A DNA stretch of 23,448 bases from Chara braunii (GCA_003427395.1 BFEA01000139.1:1130893-1154340); one strand, 5' to 3'; counted from the first letter of the stretch, positions 8,412-18,193 are shown. The notes: generated by a model from the letters alone, not told the origin. Numbers and translations are program-made.

Positions 8412-9077
8412 TTAGAGCATCATTGATCAACAGTGTTTTCGTGCACATATCATAGGGCTGCAGAGCTCTCACTTCTTCCCCGCAGGGCTGCAAACTACCC
8501 CTCCAACCTTTGAGCTCCTTTTTTCCACTATCCCAGCCCAATAGCAGCCCTTCCCTGTGACAGATACCTGATGGCAAGCAGGCCCCGGCGTCCCACATTT
8601 TCCGGTTATCACCTTTCTACTGTGCTACCCTTACACAGAAGTTGTGATTGTCTTGCATTTTTCACTCCTTGGAGTGTAGCACCCTTACGAGCAAGTAGTT
8701 AATGGTACTCCTGACCAGGAGCCGACACTAGCCAAGTGAGTCATACTGCTCTCCTGAAGTTGTGAGACTTGGACAGCGCTTTTAAGTAGTGATCTGCTTC
8801 TCCCCATTCACCTGAGCAAGCAACCTTTCCTGTTCCAGTCTTGGAGTCTTATACTATCACCAATTGTCGGTCCCCTGTTCCCGTAGGCGGGCTGACCTGC
8901 CATTCCCGAACTCCCACCCTTTGGAGCTTGGTACAATGACGTGATTTCTGTCGGTCGTATGTTCTGCTTTTCTACCTGGCCAGGGCTTTTTTGAAAAGCA
9001 GACTTTGCCTTCCTGGGATCTCAAAGGGGAGTCTTCCGGGGGGCTAAGGATAAGATGTTGGGGATGGAGGCGGTGGG
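8412..9077. other. No gene seen
   Basis: No convincing open frame, RNA gene or LTR pair is visible. Two short related phrases, GTGCTACCCTTACACAG (about 8620) and GTAGCACCCTTACGAG (about 8677), suggest a local duplication. This is where a 5' LTR or gag of the downstream retroelement would be expected, but neither can be recognised. Confidence 0.5.
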
Positions 9078-10146
9078 GTGAAGGGTGGAGGGGTGTCTGG
9101 TAGCGGAGGTGGAGAGGGAGGGGTCAAAGGTGGGGGGGACTCTACCTTCGCGCAGATTGCTACTCTTCCCGACGACTCTGCTCCGACCTTATCTTCGGCT
9201 TACCGTACCGACATTGGTATACATTCTCTTTCCTCGCCTATACATCCTCCTACCACGCGTGTTATTCGCACGGCTCGCTGCAGTGCAGCCAAGGATATCA
9301 TCGACTTCCTGGACCTCGAGTGTGTTAAGATCGATCAGGAATGTCTCCGCCTTGAGGAGTGCACCCTGTTCGCGATGTCTCAACGCTTACACAATCGCAA
9401 TCGCACCTTACCGATTATTCCAGTGCGCCATGCGACCTCTACTAGAGTGTATCGCACACCATGGGACTCTGGCTCTACTGGCGACTTCATTCATCCTTGT
9501 GTAGTTAAGGAGACATCTCTCTATATATTCCCCTAACCTTCCGTTGTCACCGTTACACAATCAGGCCAAGTCCTTCGTTGATTGTATGGTGCCTGAACTT
9601 TCGTTTTCCTTCCCCTTACGGATGCCCCACAGCCTTCGCAAGGCTTCTCGGTCCCATGACCAGTGGACCTTCGATGTTATGGAAACCTTATATGATCTTG
9701 TTCTTGGTACCGCCGACTCCCATGAGTTTGCTCATTCCGGTTTTGATTGGACCCGCAACGATCTTGTTCTCGATGCCAAGGATGGGAAGCGATACCGCAT
9801 TCCGTCATTGGGCAAATCGCGCTCTACATCTCCCTCCCTTGTTAATGTCGTCATCCTTAGATTACTCAGTTTCACCACTTCCTTCGTCAGCGAGATGTCA
9901 AAATTTATGTTGTCGACATCACGAACCTTCTCACCTCCAACTCCATGCATTTGGATGCTGAGTTGGTCAAGCTTGATCCTCCAGCTTCCGAGGCCCCCGA
10001 CCCTCCTGATTACTCAACTCCTTTACCCCCCTTTACCCCTGCTAGCCCATCTCACTTTGTCGCTTCCCTTGCCACTGATACACCTTCATCTCCACACAGA
10101 CTTCCTCTACCTCTGCTCCAGACGCCGCTGCTGCCAAGGATTTTAA
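9078..10146 (+). pseudogene. Retrotransposon aspartic protease region
   Basis: The frame 9078-9536 ends in a segment with the aspartic protease active-site motif DSGST (Asp codon at 9465-9467), then GDFIHPCVV. The frame then breaks at a TAA (9534-9536) and resumes from 9544 in another frame with the distal protease signature LYDLVLGTAD...FDWTRNDLVL. The end of that frame runs into Pro/Ser-rich noise. The N-terminal Gly-rich stretch (9078-9140) resembles no gag domain. The retroviral-type protease would process the polyprotein. This copy is inactive because it is split. Confidence 0.75.
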
Positions 10147-10185
10147 CACCCTTCTTTCTTCCTTGCAGCCCAGCGTTGGTGCCCT

Positions 10186-11325
10186 CCTTTGAGAGTATCG
10201 CGATGTTTCCCTCCCGTATGCACGACCTCAAGCACCACATCCAGCTCAGACCTAACTCCTGCATTCATAATCACGCCCCCTACCACCTTTTGGTTTTCGA
10301 AGCCCAGGAATTCAAGCGCCAACTTGAGGAGCTGCTTCGTCAGGGCTTCATTAAACCGAGTACTACTCCTTGGGGTGCTCCTGTCCTATTCTCTCGCAAA
10401 AAGAATGACACCCTTCGTCTTTGTATCGATTACCGCAGTCTCAACCACTACACGGCAAAAACAACTATCCTATGCCTCGTGTTGATGATCGGTTTGACCG
10501 CCTCAACGACAATCACTTCTTTACGAAGACTGATCTTCGAGCAGATATCACCGGATCTGCGTAGCTAAGGAGGACCAACCCTAAATTGCTTTCCGTTCTC
10601 GTTTTTGGCACAACGAGTTCACTGTCATGCGTTTCGGTCTCCGTAATGCCCCTGCCACCTTTCAGACAACCATGAACATGATGTTCCAAAACCTTCTTGA
10701 GGACTTTGTTCTAGTCTATTTTGACGACATCCTGATGTATAGTCATACTTTAGAGGATCACCTGACCCACCTCCGCACTATCCTCCAACGATTATGCAAC
10801 CACGATTTTTATGTGAAGCTTTCGAAATGCAGCTTCGCTCAACCCAAAGTCGACTTCCTCGGACATCAGGTATCTGAGCACGACCTTCACATGGAGGACT
10901 CGAAGATCCAGGTCATCGTCGATTGGCCTACCCCTACCTTTTTTCCCGCCCTGCATAGTTTCCTCGGTTCAACCAACTACTACGGTCCCTTTCTCAGAAA
11001 CTACGCTCAATATTCTTCCCAGCTTACCCCTTTGACCCGCGGACATTTACCCTTTCATTGGACCCGGACTCATGAGGATGCCTTTTGCTCTCTCAAGCGA
11101 CGTGTCACTTCATCTTATGCCTTACACTTACCCGACTACTCACGCCCATTCATTGTCACCACAGACACAGCTGACTTCGCTATTAGAGTTGTCCTCTCTC
11201 AAATCTACCCAGCCTCTTCTACTCCTCTCGATACGACAGGGTATCGTCTCCCTCACGTTCCTTGCTTTCCTCCCCCACCTCTAGCGATTGCGGCTTTTTT
11301 GCACCCATTAAGATCACCCCTTTAG
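10186..11325 (+). pseudogene. Retrotransposon reverse transcriptase (two broken frames)
   Basis: The frame ending at 10568 holds the conserved entry region of Ty3 [11 protein letters not shown], then [20 protein letters not shown] and [11 protein letters not shown]. It is lost at a frameshift near 10455, and the TDLR motif is in the other frame. After a TAA at 10582 the frame to 11325 carries FGLRNAPATFQ and the catalytic YFDD box (VYFDDILMYS, Tyr codon at 10717). It continues with the thumb/connection region FLGHQVSE and the start of the RNase H domain. All catalytic blocks are recognisable but not in one frame. Confidence 0.9.
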
Positions 11326-11390
11326 AGGTCCCACCCCCATTTACCTTTGACGTTGATGACTATGGTACTCGACTCTCACGATAAGAGTGT

Positions 11391-11702
11391 CCGGTTGCCT
11401 ATCTATCTCGACAACTACTTTCCGCTAAGCGTAACTATACTGTCGACGAGCGTGGGGTCCCTGCACTGGTCTACACTGTAAAGAAGTGACGTCATCACTT
11501 GCACGGTCACACTTCCATCGTTCTGATGGACAACTCTGTCCTAGTCACCTTCCAAACGAAGCCTAAGCTCACTTCTCGTCACGTTCGTTGGTGGCGCAAC
11601 CTCCCAGAGTTCGACTTCACCATGAAGAAGATTTCCGTCAAGAGCAATCGCGTCGCAAATGTCGTATCCCGCCGCCCTGACCTTCATTGTGAGAATCGTT
11701 AA
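11391..11702 (+). pseudogene. Retrotransposon RNase H, C-terminal part
   Basis: The frame from 11391 reads PVAYLSRQLLSAKRNYTVDE, then a TGA (11487-11489) where the family normally has Trp, then RHHLHGHTSIVLMDN. It ends with the characteristic close of Ty3/gypsy RNase H (VKSNRVANVVSRRPDL). It is shifted relative to the RT frame, which ends at 11325. The usual TDASD motif has become TTDTAD at about 11160. Confidence 0.85.
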
Positions 11703-11989
11703 CTATCTTCTACTTCAACTTCCACCATCTACCCTGCATTTTTGTATGAGTATTGCCACGCATACATCCGGTGCCCTGAGTTTCATTCCATCCACGCTGA
11801 CCTACAGGCTGGCGAAACTGTTCCTTATTTCTAGCTTAAACCCTTTGGGTTCCTATATTGGCTTGGTCGCCAAGGTACCCATACTCCGGGCTTATGAGTG
11901 CCCTCTATCGGCCAACTCCACGTTTCAGGCTTCCAGCCGTTGCTGAGTTCATGATCAATGCGTCATCTCAGTGTCTTTAAGACCCTTGA

Positions 11990-12896
11990 CCGCCTCTACC
12001 GCCACTAGTACCGGGAGCACCGTCGTCCCTTCACAAAGTAATATGTCAGCACTTGCAGGATCTGCCAGGAGACCAACATTCCCAACCACCCCCCTAGCAT
12101 TCCTATTCAGCGTTGGGCTTCTGTCTCCATGGACTTCATTGGTCCTCTGCGTCCCCCTACCCCGCGAGGCCACGATGTTATCTTCGTCGTTATCTGTCGA
12201 TTGACTAAGCACACTCACTTCCTCCCTTGCAAATATGTTAACTCGGCCAAAGACATCGCCTCCCTATACTTCAATTGCACTGCCATTCATCATGATCTTC
12301 CCACTATCATCGTCTCTGATCGCAATCCCCGCTTTACCTCTCACTTCTGGCATGGACTCCATGAGATCTATGGCTCAGAGCTCCGCCTCTCCTCCTCCTA
12401 TCATCCCCTGTTAGATGGATAGACTGAGGTCACCAACAAAACTATTGGGACTATTCTCAAAAAGTTTGTTGAGAATAACTCTGATTGGGATCTTCACCTT
12501 GTGCACACAGAGATCGTTTATAACCATGGTATTTCACCTGCCACTGACATGTCTCCTTACTATTGTGACTTTGGATATCACCCTCGTGTCCCATCTGATC
12601 TTCTTCGTCCATCTCAGATTCATCTCGACACCAAATGCCCTGGTCTCCGCGACTGGGTAAAGGAGATGGATGAACTTTTTAGCAAGGCTCGTGAGAGCAT
12701 TGCTCATTCCCAGGCTCGTATGACAACTCGCGTCAACCGTTCTCACATTGACTATCCCTTCAAAATTGGCGACGAGGTTCTTGTCGACGCACATCACTTC
12801 CAACCCGAAGCTGGCATGCTTCAGAAATTCAGATGTCGACATATCAAACCATGCACCATTCTTGCACCCGCCGGACTCAATCATGATTGTCGGTGA
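11990..12896 (+). pseudogene. Retrotransposon integrase with DD35E core
   Basis: One frame contains the CC half of the zinc-binding domain (CRICQ, first Cys codon 12054) and then the catalytic core. Asp is in MDFIGP (12132), Asp in VSDRNPRF (12318) and Glu in TEVTNKTI (12426). The second and third catalytic residues are separated by exactly 35 residues, the DD35E spacing. A TAG at 12420 replaces the Gln usually found before TE. A TAA at 12039 lies upstream, and the HH part of the zinc finger is in another frame. The frame is then open to 12896. Confidence 0.92.
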
Positions 12897-13207
12897 GCCT
12901 CAAATTGAAGCTCCCCGATTCCATGTACCGCACTAACTTACATGATGTGTTCCATGTATCTTTTTTGCGCCTCTTCAGACGGTCTCCTCCTCAGTTCTAC
13001 GAGTGACCTTACCCTCACCCTTCCCCCATCATCATTGAGGGTCACAAGGAGTTTGTCGTCTCTGATATCGCGTCCCGGCGCGTGACTGACGGTGATCCCC
13101 CCCGCCTCGAGGAGTATCTCGTTCGCTCGAAGGGTTATCCTGATGAGGAGTCTACTTGGGAGCCTCTCGAGCACCTGAAGCATGCTATGACCTTTGTGCG
13201 TGCTTAA
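12889..13207 (+). pseudogene. Integrase C-terminal SH3-like segment and chromodomain
   Basis: After a frameshift near 12890, the frame reads LKLPDSMYRTNLHDVFHVSF (12904-12963), typical of the region after the chromoviral integrase core. A TGA follows at 13004, then IIIEGHKEFVVSDI...EEYLVRSKGYPDEESTWEPL (13028-13180), a clear chromodomain. In the family the chromodomain binds modified histone tails and steers integration. The position normally held by an aromatic residue in V-K-W-K-G-Y is Ser here (RSKGY), so part of the methyl-lysine cage may be lost. The stop is at 13205-13207. Confidence 0.9.
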
Positions 13208-13415
13208 GATATCCCCTCCTACTTTTCGTCCTCCCACTGACCTATCTACATCAGCGACGACTCACATTCCCCCTCCTACATCGTTGGGCCCTCCTGCACC
13301 ACCAGTACCTACGTCAGGTCCTCTCTCACTCACGGATGTGGTTCCGCCTGTTGTTGCAGTGGAGTCGCCTTGCTCTCCACGTGCCCACCGACTTCCTTCT
13401 CGTTATTGTGACTGA
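13194..13415 (+). pseudogene. Possible Pro-rich C-terminal tail of chromovirus polyprotein
   Basis: This frame overlaps the end of the chromodomain frame by a few codons and continues as a Pro/Thr/Ser-rich segment ending RLPSRYCD and TGA. A one-base shift would join it to the chromodomain. Low-complexity tails occur in some chromoviruses, but the frame may also be chance in pyrimidine-rich DNA. Confidence 0.35.
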
Positions 13416-14473
13416 CCTTTACCTCTCCTTTATCCCCTACTATTATTGCACACTTATGCAGCAGCCACCGCTTCCGGTATCTACATTTGACCTTCGACTT
13501 CAGTGAGCCTCTCCAACAGCAGAGTACCTGTCGCTGCATTCCGGACTTCTACTCGGCTTCAGTGTTACTTCTACTTCGACCCGACTTCAACTTCGAAGTT
13601 CATCAGTTGGACTACTTCATTCTCCCCTCCGCCACAGAGTTTCCCTCATTCCCACCCATCCCTCACCTTCGAGCTTACTCTGCAGTCACATGATGACCCC
13701 TATTTTCCCTACTTATGTGGGTGTGTTCGTCTGCCGCCCTTCTGCCTTACCCTATGCCACGCGCCCTCCTTTGGAGTGGACGTTTTTTTTGCTTGCGGCT
13801 TTTGGCCTTATTTCTATGCTGGCATAGCCCCCTCTCCTTCCAGGCTCACCTTATGTGTGCTCCCTTGTGTAAGTGCCCTTTCCCTTTTAGCAGGCGGTAC
13901 CCGTTTGATGGCTTCTCCCTCTGAGCTTGATGATGTTTACCTGGTTGTGTGGGTACCCCCTTGTACCCGCCGCCCTCCCACCCATCCCTACCTTTCCCAT
14001 GCGACCGTGTTCCCTTTCCTTTTATTCAGGTATCGTGCATTGTGTACAGGGCACGTGAGACTGGGCCACATTCTTTTTCGACTAAGGACACTGGTTTAGT
14101 TATTCTTTGGACTTTAGGGCTCTGATGTTGTTTTATGTTCAACCACATTGGCTCATGACACATCTTTCTCTTTCTTAGCCGTCAGAGATCATACATATTT
14201 TATCTTTCTTGGCCGATACAGGTCAGACATTTTTATGCTTTTTGGGTCGACTCAGACCCGTTGTTGCATAGATTAGGCTTGACGCTTAGTTTGCATTGCA
14301 TCTTTTTTCTTGCATGGAGCTTGCTCTGCATTTAGGATTGTTTTCTTTGTCGTTCCTTTTGGGCTTCCGCTATTTCAGCGGATAGGGTGTTTGATGTATC
14401 GCTTGATCCATTCACAGGTCCAAGGATCACGTAGCGGTACCCCTGCGGCCCGACAGTGAGGTCGTCCCAGTTT
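13416..14473. other. Pyrimidine-rich region without recognised gene
   Basis: The plus strand remains C/T-rich as in the upstream element. Frames such as 13503-14099 lack any recognisable domain and are likely by-products of that composition. This is the expected place for the 3' untranslated region and 3' LTR of the chromovirus, but with no second copy the LTR edges cannot be set. Confidence 0.5.
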
Positions 14474-14559
14474 CAGGCCGTCGGCCTGATCCTGGACTGG
14501 TACCAGGTATTTTCGTACCTGGACCTAGGCCGGTATATCTCTTCGGCCTAGGCCCAGGT
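14474..14559. repeat. Cluster of overlapping hairpins
   Basis: CAGGCCG (14474-14480) pairs with CGGCCTG (14482-14488). CCAGGTA (14503-14509) pairs with TACCTGG (14516-14522). ACCTGGACCTAGGCCG (14517-14532) pairs with CGGCCTAGGCCCAGGT (14544-14559) with one mismatch in 16. The last two stems share bases and so are mutually exclusive. The location downstream of the chromovirus pol suggests part of its LTR or a nested foldback element. Confidence 0.7.
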
Positions 14560-14653
14560 CGGAGGTTGGTTCATTCATTCTTCGGTTGTTCGTTCATTCA
14601 TTCGGTCGGGCTGGACCTTCACTCAGCTGCTGCTTCTCGTGTGTGTCCATCTC

Positions 14654-14892
14654 CTCTCTCTCTCTCTCTCTCACCATCTCCACACGAGCCCCCTGCATGT
14701 GCGCCACACATGGCCCCTCCTGGGTAGGGCCTTCCGAGATTTTTAGTTCAAACGAAGTGTTAGACCAGCAAGGACTTGGGGTTTCGTACGATTTGGGGGT
14801 TGCTTTTCTTTTTCTTTTACATTTGCTCTCCTTTTCTTTTCCTTTTCCTTTTTCTGTTTCTTTTTCTTTTTCTTTTGTTTTCCTTTTCTTTC
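14654..14892 (+). repeat. (TC)n run and T/C-rich tract
   Basis: A short TC microsatellite (about 14654-14672) and a long tract of TTTTC-type units (about 14803-14892). Open frames across these are compositional artefacts. Confidence 0.85.
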
Positions 14893-16016
14893 GGTGATAC
14901 TTTGAAGTTGAAGAGCGCGAGTTGCTTTTCTACCAGTTATTGGACATGGACGCTAGAAAGTCTAGGGAGTTACGGTACTTTGAATTTCGATAGGACTTTG
15001 ATACCCAAGGTCACAAGGAACAGTAAAGAGAGTTGTCTCTAGGATCTTCCTATCCGGAGCCAGGACTTCGACCCCTGAGGATGGCCGGCTGGCGACCGGT
15101 CGAAACGCGGCGCAGCTCTCACCACTACGCATTTGTGCTTTCATGTTCTTTTTCGAAAAATGCGAAACCTGCACTCAGATTTCTTTTTCCATCTGTGGTC
15201 TCTGTCCTACTTCGTGTTCACTACAATTGCGCTTGTGCTGTATGAACATCTTACGTTGCTTGTAACTTGCAGGCCGGCATCTGAAGCCACAAGTGCTCCT
15301 CGGTCGTGATGGCGTCCTTTGACTGGCCTAACCATCAAAGTTGCATATCCCATTACCGGGAGGTCACAAAGTTTAACCCGCCGGTACTTCCCCAAGGTGC
15401 ACCGCATTTGCAACTGTTCCAAAATGGCCTTAGGGGTTGGGCATTGTTTACTTGGCCAAGGGGCTTAGCTGCAGGGGTCCTACATCACGGCTTGTTGGAT
15501 CATCCATGGCAGGAACTCATCAGTCAACACTAGAATCCATGACGAGCATTTTTCCATCAGCATCAATGGCAAAGAACATGCCTATGCAAGTGAGGACCAG
15601 GACCCGGGACAGTTTCAGCCCTGAAAAAGGATCTCGTCACAAACATCTAACAAATCTAAGGACTGTGAGGATCACTCTTACACTGACTCGTTTTGCTCCC
15701 TCACCCAGGTCTAACTCTTTTATTGCAGGCCAAACCCTAAAGCAGGCTGCTATTTAAGGAAGGGGAAAAAAAAAAGAAAAAACCTGAGTTTCAGCCAATT
15801 GGCCTCCAGCTGGTGGGCAGTATGACAGCCACAAATGAGGTGGGCACATTTTTCAGTCCACTATGCAACAAGGTACCTCCAGGTAATACCTGAGTACAAT
15901 CCTTACTCAAATGGCTGGCAAATATAACGATTGTAAGGATATTTCCTTAACTTTCAAATAGGTCATCCACGAAATGGGATTAGGGAACAGTGCAGTGACA
16001 ATTTTTTCGAGGATCT
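14893..16016. other. No gene seen; one copy of the GTACYTC motif
   Basis: No convincing coding sequence. GTTTAACCCGCCGGTACTTC at 15371-15390 is another member of the motif found at 4631, 6024, 6787 and 16017. GGCCGG...CCGGTC at 15082-15102 forms a short stem followed by GAAAC. The minus strand at about 15610-15540 has a short protein-like phrase (AIDADGKMLVMDSS), too short to call. Confidence 0.45.
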
Positions 16017-16237
16017 TTTAATCCACCAGTACCTTTCCCCTATTAAAAAAGAAATATCATGATGCAGAAAAAAAAAAGAAAAAAAAAAAAGGATTCAGCT
16101 CCTTTACAGCCGCAACTTTCAGGACCCAAAATGGCTGGCGTCGCCAGCCAAAATGAGGCGCGCGCCCATTCTTTTTCTTGGGGCGTGCAAGGTATTTTCA
16201 GGCTCGACTTCAATAGCTGGGCGAGGTACTGGTGCTG
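16017..16237. mobile_element. Candidate ~221-bp TIR element (MITE-like), copy B
   Basis: The left end reads TTTAATCCACCAGTACCTTT then CCCCTATT. The right end (16212-16237), read in reverse complement, gives ACAGCACCAGTACCTCGCCC then AGCTATTG. The core CACCAGTACCT and a following C-rich/CTATT block match on both sides. The inside includes an A-rich run (about 16066-16092) and GGCTGGCGTCGCCAGCC, itself a perfect palindrome (about 16133-16149). The length is nearly the same as copy A at 4631-4847. Confidence 0.5.
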
Positions 16238-16381
16238 TATGCAACCAGACGCATACCCTGGATGGACCATGGCCTGGCCTACGGTGTGGGGAAAATTCGC
16301 TCATGGGGAATGGCGGCGACACTGTAGCAATAGCTGAGAAAAGTATTTCTGGTTTATAAGGTCCTAGTGTCTGTGTAGGGA

Positions 16382-16584
16382 AACTTGCATCCATACCCCA
16401 TTCAAAGATGGGAATACCCGCCATACCCAGTCCCAGCATCCAACTTGCATCTATACCGAGGGAACAGCCTGTTGAAGTTATTTGCATACCCAAGACTGAG
16501 GTGGACCCAGGTTGGTACCACCACGTTGTGTTTATAACCAACTACCGGAATGCTCAAATTATTGGCATTCCCAGGACTGAGGTG
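16382..16584 (+). repeat. Short imperfect direct repeats
   Basis: AACTTGCATCCATACC (16382) recurs as AACTTGCATCTATACC (16442). TTATTTGCATACCCAAGACT (16478) recurs as TTATTGGCATTCCCAGGACT (16559), both followed by GAGGTG. The spacings are 60 and 81 bp. These are old local duplications with no gene recognised. Confidence 0.65.
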
Positions 16585-16599
16585 CACTGGCCAGATCGC

Positions 16600-17095
16600 A
16601 GTTCACAGCCAGGATAGCTGTGCCTATGCCGGTTGTCGTTCGTCGTTTTGCGGAGGGGGAATTTTCAGGAAATGTCGTGCGGTACAGCAGGCAGGAAATG
16701 GGGCGTTTTGGGGGTTGGGGAAGGGTGCGGTCAGCGTCGGGAGTAAGACCGGTAGGGGAAGCAGTCCTTGTCCAGCTTGGAGAGCGGGTGACTGGCGGTC
16801 GGGTGTTGAGGTTGTTGTTCAGTGTCGCTGAACGGGGACCTCGCATTTTCATTTCAAGGAAGTTTTTTTTTTCTGGGTTGCTTTTTTGTTCTTTGGTGGT
16901 TTCGGGGGTGATGTTGGGGTACATGGGTGGTGTGGGGGGGCGCGAATTTGGGGGTGGGTCGGTCTTCATGCAGGGTAGTCGGATGAATTGTGTTGCGATT
17001 TTTGGTCTAGGTGCCTTGTGGGGGCGATGTGTGCGGTCTCCCTTTTTTTTATATATATTTGGGCTGGGGGAATGTGCGACTTCAGATAGGGAGGT
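16600..17095. other. G-rich stretch, no gene recognised
   Basis: The plus strand is strongly G/T-rich. The minus strand therefore gives a Pro/Thr-rich open frame (16969-16559), which lacks any recognisable domain and whose coding status is doubtful. A short AT run (17050-17058) precedes the tandem repeat. Confidence 0.4.
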
Positions 17096-17490
17096 GGTTT
17101 TAGGTGCCGGGCCCGTACGTTTTCATTGATGTATCTGGTTGTGGACGTGCATAAGGGACAACCGATACGGGCGCGTATCTGCCTGTTTTTGCGGGGAAGA
17201 ACCATTCTGGTGTCATCGAGACGACTGTCAGGTACAGCTGTGTAGACTTTGGGTGTGGGAAGGTGAGGGGTTGGTTGAGTCAACTGAGTTGAAGTGACAG
17301 GAGGTTTTAGGTGTCGGGCCCATACATTTTCGTTGATTGATGTATCTGGCTGTGGACGTGCATAAGCGACAACTGATACGGGCATGTATCTGCCTGTTTT
17401 TGACAAAAAGAACCATTGTGGTGTCATTGGGACGACGACTGTCAGATACGGCTGTGTAGATGTTGGGTGCGGTAAGGTGAGGGGACGTTG
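17096..17490 (+). repeat. ~207-bp tandem repeat, two copies
   Basis: GGTTTTAGGTGCCGGGCCCG at 17096 repeats as GGTTTTAGGTGTCGGGCCCA at 17303. The two copies stay aligned through GATGTATCTGG, GTGGACGTGCATAAG, GTATCTGCCTGTTTTTG, AGAACCATT and GACGACTGTCAG. A third, weaker copy of the GATGTATCTG...GACGTTGC...GGGACA block appears near 17642. Minus-strand open frames across the array share the repeat and need not be genes. Confidence 0.85.
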
Positions 17491-17544
17491 GCGGTGTCAG
17501 GGCATACTTACACAAGGGCATTTTTAGTTATTTATGGACGTGAT

Positions 17545-17700
17545 TGCAGCCAGATGCCTCCAGGTGGGGCCGTAATTGCAGTCCGATGCATTTTGAAAAG
17601 AGGTGGCGCGAGTATGCCCTCAGGGGTGGCAGATGTTCCTCGATGTATCTGCTGGTAGACGTTGCTTATGGGACAGCGGCTGTGGGCCTGCATTTGTTTC
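17545..17700 (+). repeat. Dispersed repeat copy, related to 3037-3130
   Basis: CAGCCAGATGCCTCC, CCGTAATTGCAGTCCGATGC, ATTTTGAAAAG and GAGTATGCCCTCAGG match the clpC-intron copy in order and spacing. Following it, GATGTATCTGCTGGTAGACG links this repeat to the tandem array just upstream, so the array may be an amplified part of one longer family. The frame MHFEKRWREYALRG across it is not matched to any known protein here. Confidence 0.6.
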
Positions 17701-17728
17701 TTACGGCGCTGGGTCTAATCACTTGCTC

Positions 17729-17870
17729 TTTTTTTTTTTTTTTTGGGGGGGGGGGTCTGCGGGTGGCGGGGCTGGGCCCCTTGTCCGAACCTACCGAGGG
17801 TTTGTGGGGGGGGCGGGGCAGTTTTTTTTTTTTTTTTTTTTGTGGGGGGGGGGGGGGGGGGGGGGGGGGG
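17729..17870 (+). repeat. Two T(n)G(n) compound homopolymers
   Basis: T16 directly followed by G11 (17729-17755), and T20 separated from G27 by GTG (17822-17870). The intervening 66 bp are GC-rich. The second tract abuts the SINE-like repeat at 17882 and may be its tail (on the minus strand a C run then an A run). Confidence 0.85.
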
Positions 17871-17881
17871 ACAAAAGCCCC

Positions 17882-18193
17882 AATCTATTCGTGGGGAGCA
17901 ACACGTGCTGCGAACCGGGCCCAGCGTCCCATGTAGAAGAATATACAAATGATTTGAAATACCAGGGCCATTACCTGGCTTTGGCTAAGAAGAATCTGAA
18001 AACCATGAAAAAAGTTCAGGAAGATTTAGGAAGAATTAGGAAAAACGTGGATAACTGTTGACCTATTGCTAGGCTACTCAAGCAGCAATTACCACAAAAG
18101 TCCTTCGAATGCTCAGAACCCCTGGACTCCCCGACAAAAGACTCTAAAATTCTCTAACACTGTCTAATTCACTGCCGAGCTCTCCCAGGCCTC
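17882..18193 (-). repeat. Dispersed repeat copy 1, with SINE-like head at one end
   Basis: From the GAGCAACACGTGCTG...CCCAGCGTCCC block to CTCCCAGGCCTC this matches 18395-18671 along its length. Shared blocks include ATACCAGGGCCATTACCTGG, CACTGTCTAATTCACTGC and CCGAGCTCTCCCAGGCCTC. On the minus strand it would start GAGGCCTGGGAG and end with the GGGACGCTGGGCCC block and the C/A tail. It could be the full-length form of which the ~140-bp elements are truncated versions. Confidence 0.6.

Larger units (their letters stand above)
9078..13415 (+). mobile_element. Decayed Ty3/gypsy chromovirus, pol region
   Basis: Protease, reverse transcriptase, RNase H, integrase and chromodomain follow in the order diagnostic of chromodomain-containing Ty3/gypsy retrotransposons. 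The reading frame is broken repeatedly by stops (TAA 10582, TGA 11487, TAA 12039, TAG 12420, TGA 13004) and by frameshifts near 9536, 9900, 10455, 10550, 11320, 12890 and perhaps 13200. No gag with a CCHC knuckle was found upstream, and no matching LTR pair was recognised in the window. The + strand is strikingly pyrimidine-rich over this whole stretch. The copy is therefore old, incomplete and incapable of encoding its own polyprotein. Confidence 0.9.

Noticed and set aside
13503-14099. 198-codon plus-strand frame after the chromodomain
   Set aside because: Composition is that of the surrounding pyrimidine-rich DNA (Pro, Ser, Leu, Phe, Cys) and no domain such as an env-like protein is recognisable.
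15055-15120. Hammerhead-ribozyme-like core: CTGAGGA, a GGCCGG...CCGGTC stem, then GAAAC
   Set aside because: The CUGANGA and GAAAC boxes around a stem are suggestive, but an extra unpaired T sits at the base of stem II. No complementary strands for helices I and III with a U-H cleavage site were found upstream or downstream.
16559-17427. Long minus-strand Pro/Thr-rich frames
   Set aside because: They follow from the G/T-rich plus strand and partly from a tandem repeat. Frame changes occur and no motif supports a protein.
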